A DNA stretch of 9,709 bases, taken from assembly GCA_027456925.1 (NCBI GenBank), contig DAIDTZ010000105.1, positions 1 to 9,709 on the forward strand, in the 5' to 3' direction. The stretch is from Nitrospirota bacterium. Its GTDB lineage: Bacteria > Nitrospirota > UBA9217. Of this stretch, positions 1-5,643 are shown piece after piece. The notes beneath the pieces were generated by a model. The model was not told the DNA's origin. It searched no databases and worked only from the letters and a program-made list of their open reading frames with translations. Made by a program: the position numbers and the translations under genes. How positions within the stretch are numbered: the stretch's first letter is position 1; every line of letters begins with the position of its first letter.

Positions 1-696
1 TTCACCGTGCAGCAGGGCTGCATCAAGGCCGTGATCGGGCCGAACGGCGCGGGCAAGACCACCCTTTTTGACCTCCTGTCCGGGTTTCTTTCGCCCGATG
101 CAGGCAGCATTGTATATAGGGACGCGCCGATCCAGGGGAAACAGCCTTACGAAATCGCCGGCCAGGGCATGTCGCGCACGTTTCAGCATATCAGGCTGTT
201 CGCGCACATGACTGCGCTCGAAAACGTAATGGTCGGCTGCCATAGCCGGAGCCGTGCGGGGTTCATCGCCGGCATGCTGAACCTCCCCTTTACCTGGCGC
301 GAGGAAGAGGAGATCAGAAAAAAATCGATCGAGCTTATGGATTTTCTGGGCATTGAGGGCCTCGCGTCTTCCGAGGCGACGAGCCTGTCTTACGGCCAGC
401 AGCGCGCGGTGGAGCTCGCCCGCGCTCTTGCCAGCGGGCCGACCATGCTGCTTTTGGACGAGCCCGCGGCAGGGCTCAACATGCGCGAGACCGCGGACAC
501 GGCAAAGCTCATCGTCAAGGTCCGGGACCTCGGCATCACAGTCCTGGTCGTCGAACACGACATGAGCCTGGTCATGAACATTTCCGACGAACTCGTCGTC
601 TTAAGCTACGGCGAAAAGATCGCCGATGGCACGCCGCGCGCCGTCCAGGGCAACCCCGAGGTCGTCCGGGTCTATCTGGGAGAAGACAATGCTTAG
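1..696 (+). CDS. livG: Branched-chain amino acid/organic acid ABC transporter ATPase LivG, 5' partial
   Basis: This is one of two cytoplasmic ATPases that power a HAAT-type importer for branched-chain amino acids or related organic acids. The frame is open from base 1, so the start lies upstream; 231 codons are visible, and about 25 N-terminal residues are missing against the usual length of about 255. Counting from base 1, Walker A is G13-T21 (GPNGAGKTT), the Q-loop Gln is about residue 62 (TFQHIRLF), the signature is LSYGQQ at 129-134, Walker B is LLLDEP at 149-154 followed by AAGLN, and the H-loop His is about residue 186 (VVEHDM). The AAGLN after Walker B and the extended helical region are typical of LivG rather than LivF. 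The end overlaps livF by 8 bp, which indicates translational coupling. The substrate cannot be told from the ATPase; the downstream paaK leaves an aromatic acid possible. The permease and binding-protein genes presumably lie upstream. Confidence 0.93.
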   Translation, partial: FTVQQGCIKAVIGPNGAGKTTLFDLLSGFLSPDAGSIVYRDAPIQGKQPYEIAGQGMSRTFQHIRLFAHMTALENVMVGCHSRSRAGFIAGMLNLPFTWREEEEIRKKSIELMDFLGIEGLASSEATSLSYGQQRAVELARALASGPTMLLLDEPAAGLNMRETADTAKLIVKVRDLGITVLVVEHDMSLVMNISDELVVLSYGEKIADGTPRAVQGNPEVVRVYLGEDNA

Positions 697-1414
697 GATT
701 CGGAACCTCGATGCGGGCTACGGGACATTGACCGTCCTCCGGCGCGTATCGATCCATGTGAAGCCGGGAGAGATCGTCACGATCATCGGCGCCAACGGCG
801 CGGGAAAAACCACACTCCTCAAGACCGTGACGGGCCTCCTCAAGGCGCAATCGGGCGAGATCCTCTTTAACGGACAGGATATCGGCCGCATGCCCATTGA
901 GCGGATCGTCATGAGCGGCTGCTCGCTCGTTCCCGAAGGACGACAGGTGTTCCCCGCCATGCCGGTGAAGGAGAACCTTTTGCTCGGGGCCTACGTTCAG
1001 TTCAAGCGCGGCAACAAGCATGACGTGGAAAAGGATCTTGATCACGTTTACACCTTGTTTCCGGTGCTCCGGCAGCGCGAGCACCAGCTTGCCGGCACGC
1101 TCTCCGGCGGAGAACAGCAGATGCTCGCCATGGCCAGGGCGCTGATGGCGCGGCCCACGCTCATCATACTCGACGAGCCGTCCATGGGCCTGGCGCCGCT
1201 CATGGTGAAGGAAATTTTCAACATCATCGTCAGGATCCGGGAACAGGGAAATACGGTGCTGCTCGTGGAGCAGAATGCCCGGAGCGCGCTTAAGATCGCC
1301 AACCGCGGCTACGTGCTCGAAACCGGCCGGATCATCCTCGAAGGAGATTCGGAGGACCTGCTCGCAAACCGGGACGTGCAACGGGCGTATCTGGGACGGG
1401 ATGCGGACGAATGA
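689..1414 (+). CDS. livF: Branched-chain amino acid/organic acid ABC transporter ATPase LivF
   Basis: This is the second ATPase of the importer, the partner of LivG, 241 residues and full length for the family. The ATG at 689 is chosen because a GGGAGAA ribosome binding site at 678-684 precedes it and the protein then begins MLRIRNLDAGYG, the normal LivF N-terminus; an upstream in-frame start at 626 would add unrelated residues. Walker A is G34-T41 (GANGAGKT), the Q-loop is PEGRQVF (Gln86), the signature is LSGGEQQ at 138-144, and Walker B is LIILDEP at 158-164 followed by SMGLAP. The usual H-loop His is Gln195 in LVEQNA, which is characteristic of LivF and not a defect. A 64-bp gap separates it from paaK, so the two may share a transcript. 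Confidence 0.95.
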   Translation: MLRIRNLDAGYGTLTVLRRVSIHVKPGEIVTIIGANGAGKTTLLKTVTGLLKAQSGEILFNGQDIGRMPIERIVMSGCSLVPEGRQVFPAMPVKENLLLGAYVQFKRGNKHDVEKDLDHVYTLFPVLRQREHQLAGTLSGGEQQMLAMARALMARPTLIILDEPSMGLAPLMVKEIFNIIVRIREQGNTVLLVEQNARSALKIANRGYVLETGRIILEGDSEDLLANRDVQRAYLGRDADE

Positions 1415-1432
1415 GTTTTTTGGTTCTCAGTT

Positions 1433-1470
1433 AACTTAAAACTCACAACTCAAAACTGCCGTTAAGACGG
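1433..1470 (+). repeat. AACTCA-rich intergenic motif and small hairpin before paaK
   Basis: The 64-bp livF-paaK gap contains iterated CTTAAAACT / ACTCACAACT / CTCAAAACT units at 1433-1458. They resemble the AACTCAAAACT-type intergenic repeats seen scattered in many environmental genomes; this likeness is from memory. Just downstream, CCGT (1459-1462) and ACGG (1467-1470) can pair around a TAAG loop. The 3' arm shares GG with the paaK ribosome binding site GGAGGT (1469-1474). With only four base pairs a regulatory role is speculative. No clear promoter was seen here. Confidence 0.35.
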
Positions 1471-1478
1471 AGGTGCTC

Positions 1479-2777
1479 ATGTACTGGCAGCCTGAAAGCG
1501 AATGCATGGACAGGGAGGAGCTGGAGCAGCTTCAGCTCGAGCGGCTTGAATCCACCTTAAGCCGCGTCTACATGAATGTTCCGTTTTACCGGAAAAGGTT
1601 CGATGAGGTCAAGTTCAACCCCGACGATCTGCGCTCGCTCGATGATCTTAAGAAACTGCCCTTCACGACCAAGAACGATCTGCGGGACAATTATCCCTAC
1701 GGCCTTTTCGCCGTGCCGCTCCGCGAGGTCGTCCGGGTCCATGCATCGTCGGGAACCACGGGCATGGCCACGGTGGTGGGCTACTCGCGGAACGACATCA
1801 AGGCCTGGTCGAACCTGGTTGCGCGGATCCTCACCGCCGGCGGGATCACGAAGGATGATGTGATCCAGATTTCCTTCAACTACGGGCTGTTTACCGGCGC
1901 CTTCGGCCTCCACTACGGCGCCGAGCGCGTGGGCGCCTCGGTGATCCCGATCTCGAGCGGCAACACCAAGCGCCAGATCCAGATCATGCAGGACTTCAAG
2001 ACCACGGCCCTCGTCGGCACGCCCTCCTATGCCATGCTGATCGCAGACACCATGATGGAGATGGGCATCAACAGGAACTCCCTGTCGCTCAGGTACGGCC
2101 TCTTCGGCGCCGAGCCATGGTCAGAGGCGATGCGGAAGGAGCTGGAGAACAAGCTCAAGATCGTGGCCACGGACAACTACGGTCTCTCGGAGGTTATGGG
2201 CCCCGGCGTGGCCGGCGAGTGCATGGAGCGCAACGGCCTGCATATCGCCGAAGACCACTTCCTGGTCGAGCTGATCAATCCGGCAACCCTGGAACCCGCG
2301 GCGCCCGGCGAAGCAGGCGAGCTGGTCATCACGACGCTCGCCAAGGAAGCCTTCCCGGTCATCCGGTACCGGACCCGGGACCTGACCCGTCTCCTGCCCG
2401 AACCCTGTGCCTGCGGCAGGACCATGAGAAGAATGGCGCGCGTCTTCGGCAGGACCGACGACATGCTGATCATCCGCGGCGTGAACGTGTTCCCGCAGCA
2501 GATCGAGACCGTGCTCTTCGAGATCGAGGGAGTGGCCCCGCACTACCAGATCGTCATCGACCGCAAGGGCGCCCTTGACGAGACCACGGTAAACGTTGAA
2601 GTATCGGAGTCGATCTTCTTCGATGAGATGAAAAAACAGAGCGCGCTGAAGGAAACGATCAAAAAACGCCTTGCCGGGGAACTCGGCATTTCCGTAGAGG
2701 TAAAGCTCGTGGAAAAAAAGACATTGGAACGGTTCGAAGGTAAAGCGAAGCGGGTTATTGACAACCGCAAATTCTAA
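1479..2777 (+). CDS. paaK: Phenylacetate-CoA ligase (AMP-forming, PaaK family)
   Basis: This adenylate-forming enzyme makes an acyl-CoA from phenylacetate or a related arylacetate, using ATP and CoA in the cytoplasm. It is 432 residues, the usual PaaK length. The ATG at 1479 is chosen over an in-frame GTG at 1473 because the GTG lies inside the ribosome binding site GGAGGT (1469-1474). The ATP-binding loop is SSGTTG at 90-95, the adenylate motif is DNYGLSE at 232-238, and YRTRD is at 297-301. GRTDDMLIIRGVNVFP at 324-339 is the hinge motif, and the C-terminal ACT-like lid carries EGKAKR at 420-425 with the likely catalytic Lys. CxCG at 310-313 (CACG) is common in the family. It lies behind livGF, and in anaerobes such ligases often serve the oxidation of phenylalanine or aryl acids. 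The exact substrate is not shown; phenylacetate, an indoleacetate or a benzoate-type acid remain possible. Confidence 0.93.
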   Translation: MYWQPESECMDREELEQLQLERLESTLSRVYMNVPFYRKRFDEVKFNPDDLRSLDDLKKLPFTTKNDLRDNYPYGLFAVPLREVVRVHASSGTTGMATVVGYSRNDIKAWSNLVARILTAGGITKDDVIQISFNYGLFTGAFGLHYGAERVGASVIPISSGNTKRQIQIMQDFKTTALVGTPSYAMLIADTMMEMGINRNSLSLRYGLFGAEPWSEAMRKELENKLKIVATDNYGLSEVMGPGVAGECMERNGLHIAEDHFLVELINPATLEPAAPGEAGELVITTLAKEAFPVIRYRTRDLTRLLPEPCACGRTMRRMARVFGRTDDMLIIRGVNVFPQQIETVLFEIEGVAPHYQIVIDRKGALDETTVNVEVSESIFFDEMKKQSALKETIKKRLAGELGISVEVKLVEKKTLERFEGKAKRVIDNRKF

Positions 2778-2781
2778 TATG

Positions 2782-2935
2782 AACCGCAGAGCCGCGGAGA
2801 CGCAGAGAACGGCCGGGTAATAGGCGCACAACGGCAAGAGTCTTTGGGACGTATGTTCTTAAAAAAGCTCTTCAAGTAATCTTTGTGAGTCTAACTTGTT
2901 CTTTTTTTTCTCAGCGCCTCCGCGTCTCTGCGGTG
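2782..2935. repeat. Imperfect long inverted repeat (dispersed intergenic element-like)
   Basis: The paaK-amidohydrolase gap is framed by two 26-nt arms, 2782-2807 and 2910-2935, which match as reverse complements at 22 of 26 positions. Their core is of the type ACCGCAGAGNCGCGGAG. They enclose about 100 bp of AT-richer filler (2808-2909) ending in a run of eight T. The left arm begins 5 nt after the paaK stop codon. The right arm ends at CGGTG, so its last bases merge into the AAAGG (2936-2940) that is the only ribosome-binding-like sequence before the next gene. The CTCCGCGTCTCTGCGGTG type of sequence recurs between genes in several unrelated bacterial genomes (from memory). No transposase or target duplication was identified. 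In RNA the arms could form a long stem. Confidence 0.6.
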
Positions 2936-2950
2936 AAAGGTAAGATATAA

Positions 2951-3760
2951 ATGCAATACATCGACTTCCACACCCACATTTTTCCCGACAAGATCGCGAA
3001 AGCAGCCATGGACGCCCTGTCAGCGGAGTCCGGCGACTACCGGCCGTGCACGGACGGGACGCTTCAGGGCCTGCTTGATTCCATGAAGCGGGCGAACATC
3101 TCCGCTAGCCTGGTTGCAAACATCGCCACGAAACCGAACCAGATGCGGCCCATTCTCGAATTCTGCAAGGAGATAAAAAGTGAGAGCATTCATCCGCTGA
3201 TCTCCTTCCATCCCTCGAACGACACCTACGAGGTCGAGGACATGTTCGGAGAGGCGCATGTTACCGGCATCCGGGGAGTTAAGCTGCACCCCATGTACCA
3301 AAATTTTTTTATTGATGACAAATACATGTACGGCTTTTATGAGTTGATGGCGAGCTTCGGGTTTTACGTCATGTTCCATACCGGCTACGATATGGCCTTC
3401 CCGGGAAACAAGCAGGCCGACGTGGAGCGGGTCGCGAAAGTGGCCAACTGGTTCAAGGACCTGACGATCATCTGCACCCATGTCGGCGGATGGAAGCAGT
3501 GGGACCGGATCAGTTGTCTCAGCACGTGCCGGAATGTGTATACGGAAACGTCGCTCACCCTGAGCGAAATCAGTGATGACGAATTCATCAAGGCCCTTTC
3601 CCACTTTGACGAGGACCGGATCCTCTTCGGGAGCGACAGCCCCTGGACGGACCAGAAAGAGATGCTTGAGCGAACGCTGCGGCTTAAGATATCGGACCGG
3701 CTGAAAGAGAAGATGCTCTTTGCCAATGCTGCACTTCTCCTCGGTTTGAAAAAAGCCTAG
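2951..3760 (+). CDS. Amidohydrolase-2 family metal-dependent hydrolase/decarboxylase
   Basis: The 269-residue protein is a TIM-barrel metal enzyme of the Amidohydro_2 type, the superfamily that includes ACMSD-like and gamma-resorcylate-like decarboxylases and small-molecule hydrolases. Metal-site residues visible are the HxH pair H7/H9 (DFHTH) near the N-terminus, H143 (FHTGYD), H177 (CTHVGG) and D229 (LFGSDSPW); K111 lies in GVKLHP. The length suits a minimal barrel without added domains. There is no signal peptide, so it should be cytoplasmic. The start is the first ATG of the frame, but the ribosome binding site is weak (AAAGG at 2936-2940, about 10 nt away). Lying downstream of paaK it may act on an aromatic or acyl intermediate, but the family is too broad to name a substrate. 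TatD-like deoxyribonuclease activity is less likely because the HxH and SDSPW context fits Amidohydro_2 better. Confidence 0.85.
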   Translation: MQYIDFHTHIFPDKIAKAAMDALSAESGDYRPCTDGTLQGLLDSMKRANISASLVANIATKPNQMRPILEFCKEIKSESIHPLISFHPSNDTYEVEDMFGEAHVTGIRGVKLHPMYQNFFIDDKYMYGFYELMASFGFYVMFHTGYDMAFPGNKQADVERVAKVANWFKDLTIICTHVGGWKQWDRISCLSTCRNVYTETSLTLSEISDDEFIKALSHFDEDRILFGSDSPWTDQKEMLERTLRLKISDRLKEKMLFANAALLLGLKKA

Positions 3761-3767
3761 GCAGTTT

Positions 3768-3797
3768 TTGCAGAAAACGAAATACCTGTGTTATAAT
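3768..3797 (+). promoter_or_regulatory. Sigma70-like promoter of the lipoprotein-pilin-HD-GYP operon
   Basis: TTGCAG at 3768-3773 (four of six bases of the -35 consensus) and a perfect TATAAT at 3792-3797 are 18 bp apart. Transcription should begin near 3804. It lies just after the amidohydrolase stop codon and in front of a leader of about 220 nt, so it probably drives the four-gene unit starting at 4027. This is a prediction from consensus only. Confidence 0.62.
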
Positions 3798-3803
3798 TAG
3801 TTT

Positions 3804-4026
3804 GCATTTAAGGCGGGAGCTCTACTAATCATATGCAGCGCGCGGCGGACGCGCCGGGGGGCACGGAACAGCAGTGGAGCCCCGCGGCAGGAGCCGGGAT
3901 TGCAAGTCGCGGGATACAATACCCGTTCAAGGCTTACTGCCGAACAGACGAAGATGGAACGTGATGGCAAAACGAGGTTGAGCTTGTGCAACAGAAAACT
4001 CGCTCGCATAATTCGGGAGGAAAACA
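3804..4026 (+). promoter_or_regulatory. Long structured 5' leader, unidentified candidate riboswitch or attenuator
   Basis: Between the predicted transcription start and the ATG at 4027 lie about 220 nt. The part from 3835 to 3900 is strikingly G+C-rich, while the gene that follows is AT-richer. Visible helices are CGGCG/CGCCG (3843-3847 with 3852-3856, loop GACG) and GGGGC/GCCCC (3858-3862 with 3879-3883). CCC/GGG plus GGC/GCC form another (3881-3888 with 3893-3898, loop AGGA). CCCGCG/CGCGGG pairs 3881-3886 with 3908-3913, CGGG/CCCG pairs 3910-3913 with 3922-3925, and GTTC..GGC/GCC..GAAC spans 3925-3945 with loop TTACT. The C-tract 3880-3883 can pair with three different G-tracts, so the folds exclude one another, as in switching leaders. 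The c-di-GMP/cGAMP GEMM-I core (GGCAAAcc then GACGCAAAGCC) was looked for and not found, nor were TPP, cobalamin, FMN, SAM or glycine signatures. The leader ends in a strong GGGAGG ribosome binding site at 4015-4020. Confidence 0.45.
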
Positions 4027-4473
4027 ATGCTGCAAAAAGCAATCATGGCTGACGGCAGATCAACCCTCTGTAATATGCGCAGGACTTCTGCTGCTTATTA
4101 TAAATATCTGGGTAAAAACATTCTGTTGCTTTTGCTCCTTGTTGTCGCTTGCAAACGCGATGTTGTTGTCGTCCCGAACGATCTTGTGGGAAAATGGAAG
4201 ACCTCTGCTCCGCAATATGCTGACCGCTACATGAAGTTTAACGAACACACAGTGATATACGGCGTAGGCGACGGTGAAGAAGTATCACACAGGATAGATA
4301 AAATCGTCGTTAAACAGGACGTTGATGGAATAGTATATATCTTCTCTTACAGAGATGCAGAAGGAGAGAAAGAGACCCTCACCTTCACCTATCGTCCCGA
4401 TTCCGGAGGAACCCTTCAATTGAAAAACAGCAAGGAAATCTGGGAAAAGGACAGGTCAGGAGACGCCAGATGA
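4027..4473 (+). CDS. Small predicted lipoprotein of unknown function
   Basis: The 148-residue product is not recognised. A hydrophobic stretch NILLLLLLVV (31-40) ends in the lipobox VVAC, giving Cys42 as the lipidated residue; Lys43 at +2 favours the outer membrane in a Gram-negative. The mature part of about 107 residues opens LVGKWKTSAPQYADRYMKF (53-71) and looks beta-rich, like small lipocalin-type or GxW-type periplasmic proteins, though this is only a resemblance. The ATG at 4027 is chosen for its strong GGGAGG site at 4015-4020. It leaves an unusually long n-region of about 30 residues. A start at 4075 (MRRTSAAYY) would give an ordinary 25-residue signal but has no ribosome binding site. 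The stop overlaps the next start as ATGA (4470-4473), so the two are probably translationally coupled. Base composition is lower in G+C than in the flanks. Confidence 0.75.
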   Translation: MLQKAIMADGRSTLCNMRRTSAAYYKYLGKNILLLLLLVVACKRDVVVVPNDLVGKWKTSAPQYADRYMKFNEHTVIYGVGDGEEVSHRIDKIVVKQDVDGIVYIFSYRDAEGEKETLTFTYRPDSGGTLQLKNSKEIWEKDRSGDAR

Positions 4474-5075
4474 TAAAATCCTTTAGGAAACACAGATTCA
4501 GACGCACATTCCTCATCAACAAAGACCTTCAATACTGGCTCCTGTATTCTTCTTTCTTTCATATCTTTCTGTTCCTCGCGGTTATCGGGCTGGCATTATT
4601 CACCCCGTTGTTCATCGAACTGGGGCGGAGACACGGTTCTTCCATGCCCCCGGGTATAGAGGAGGCGGCAAGCGTACTCTTATATTTAAACGCGAATTTC
4701 TGGCCTCCCGTGGTGTTCTCTTTTCTCCTCATCGGTCTGCTCTCCCTGCGCACCTCGCACAGGTTGGCAGGACCCCTCAACCGGATAACCGTTATTCTTA
4801 CGTCCCTTAAAAACGGCGATCTGCCCAGGCCAACTCCCGTTCGAAAGGGCGACCACCTTACCGGGGAGGTTGAAGCCGCCAACCAGATGCTCGAACAACT
4901 CCGCCTGCGGGTGGGGGAAATCCGGAAATCGCAATCGAGCCTCCATGATGCGATCGTTGCATGCAGCAACGCGATCGGCCATGCGTCAACGGGAGAAATA
5001 AGGGAACTCATGAATGCCGTACAGGAAAAAGAAAGCCGGATTGCGGAAAAAATTGACTATTTCAAAGTTGAATAG
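4470..5075 (+). CDS. Two-transmembrane HAMP-domain protein lacking an output domain
   Basis: The 201-residue inner-membrane protein has a basic cytoplasmic N-terminus (KSFRKHRFRR). TM1 lies at about 23-49, with a short periplasmic loop (50-76), and TM2 at about 77-93. A HAMP-like segment follows from about 94 to 150 (RLAGPLNRI, GDLPRPTPVRKGD, then EVEAANQMLEQLRLRV). The rest is a charged helical, probably coiled-coil tail ending EKESRIAEKIDYFKVE. There is no kinase, methyl-accepting, GGDEF, EAL or HD-GYP domain, so it cannot signal alone. It may be a partner or a scaffold for the pilin or for the HD-GYP protein encoded downstream. The start overlaps the lipoprotein stop by 4 bp. Short HAMP proteins of this sort next to pilin-like genes occur in Geobacter relatives (from memory). 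Automated annotation might call it a methyl-accepting chemotaxis protein, which the length does not support. Confidence 0.8.
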   Translation: MIKSFRKHRFRRTFLINKDLQYWLLYSSFFHIFLFLAVIGLALFTPLFIELGRRHGSSMPPGIEEAASVLLYLNANFWPPVVFSFLLIGLLSLRTSHRLAGPLNRITVILTSLKNGDLPRPTPVRKGDHLTGEVEAANQMLEQLRLRVGEIRKSQSSLHDAIVACSNAIGHASTGEIRELMNAVQEKESRIAEKIDYFKVE

Positions 5076-5104
5076 AAATGATCGTTGTGAGGGCGAGGGG
5101 TGCA

Positions 5105-5617
5105 ATGAGCAAGAATAACCTCCAGGGGAATGAGGTTTGTGCGGATCTCCGGGGAAGCAACCTCATAAAATCCACGGGGTTCACGCTTATTGAACTCATA
5201 GTAGTAATCGCAATAGTGGCCGTGCTAAGCGCGATAGCAACTCCGCTCTACACAGAATACATAGAAAAGGCAAGGGTCGTACGCGCCATTGCGGAAATCA
5301 AAATGATTTCGCAGGAGATTACAGCCTATCAATTCGAGAAGGGCATGTATCCTCAGTCTCTTGCCGAGGTTGGCTATGCAACTCTTCTCGATCCCTGGGG
5401 CAGCCCGTATCAATATCTCAATATCCAAAACTCCACAGCGAAGGGCAAGGGGAGTTTCAGAAAGGATCGCTTCCTGGTGCCCATCAATACTGACTACGAT
5501 CTTTACAGTATGGGCAGAGATCGTAAAAGCTCCCCTCCGCTCACTGCCAAAAATAGCCAGGATGACGTTATCCGCGCAAACAACGGGGGATACATTGGCC
5601 TGGCATCGGCATTCTAG
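5105..5617 (+). CDS. Type IV pilin-like / GspG-like pseudopilin
   Basis: The 170-residue precursor has a class III prepilin signal. Cleavage is expected after G25, giving a mature N-terminus FTLIELIVVIAIVAVLSAIA with Glu at +5, so processing by prepilin peptidase and assembly into a pilus or pseudopilus is expected. The C-terminal half has GspG landmarks: LLDPWGSPYQYLNI and later YDLYSMGRDRKSSP, the region where major pseudopilins hold a calcium loop. The ATG at 5105 is preferred because GAGGGG lies at 5095-5100; an in-frame ATG at 5078 has no ribosome binding site and would lengthen the leader to 34 residues. Even so a 25-residue leader is long for this class. No secretin, assembly ATPase, platform protein or peptidase gene is present in the window, so it relies on machinery encoded elsewhere. 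It sits between the HAMP protein and the HD-GYP gene, all in the same direction. Confidence 0.88.
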   Translation: MSKNNLQGNEVCADLRGSNLIKSTGFTLIELIVVIAIVAVLSAIATPLYTEYIEKARVVRAIAEIKMISQEITAYQFEKGMYPQSLAEVGYATLLDPWGSPYQYLNIQNSTAKGKGSFRKDRFLVPINTDYDLYSMGRDRKSSPPLTAKNSQDDVIRANNGGYIGLASAF

Positions 5618-5643
5618 CATGCCCGGATAAGAGGAAAGAGCCT

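Noticed and set aside
572..1381. Long - strand open frame opposite livF
   Set aside because: It is the antisense shadow of livF, which has all ABC ATPase motifs; the - strand translation shows no recognisable domain.
2121..2837. Long - strand open frame opposite paaK
   Set aside because: It is a shadow of a well-supported adenylate-forming enzyme and has no ribosome binding site or family features.
3750..3770. A-run, GCCTAGGC and T-run at the amidohydrolase stop as an intrinsic terminator
   Set aside because: The G+C part of the stem is only two pairs around CTAG and the A/T arms need a bulge, so it is too weak to call; it also overlaps the predicted -35.
3889..3904. Sigma54-like site (GG at 3890-3891 and GC at 3902-3903, ten bases apart, with TTGCA)
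   Set aside because: The -24 element departs from TGGCACG at four positions (only GG and one C agree), and the site lies inside the stem-forming part of the leader; a clear sigma70-like promoter is close by.
3960..3990. GGCAAAAC in the leader as the core of a GEMM-I c-di-GMP/cGAMP riboswitch
   Set aside because: The second conserved element (GACGCAAAGCC-like) and the tetraloop-receptor arrangement are absent, and the flanking bases do not form the expected helices.
3986..4234. 82-codon + strand frame overlapping the lipoprotein start
   Set aside because: It lacks a good ribosome binding site, and the overlapping frame from 4027 has both a strong one and a lipobox.
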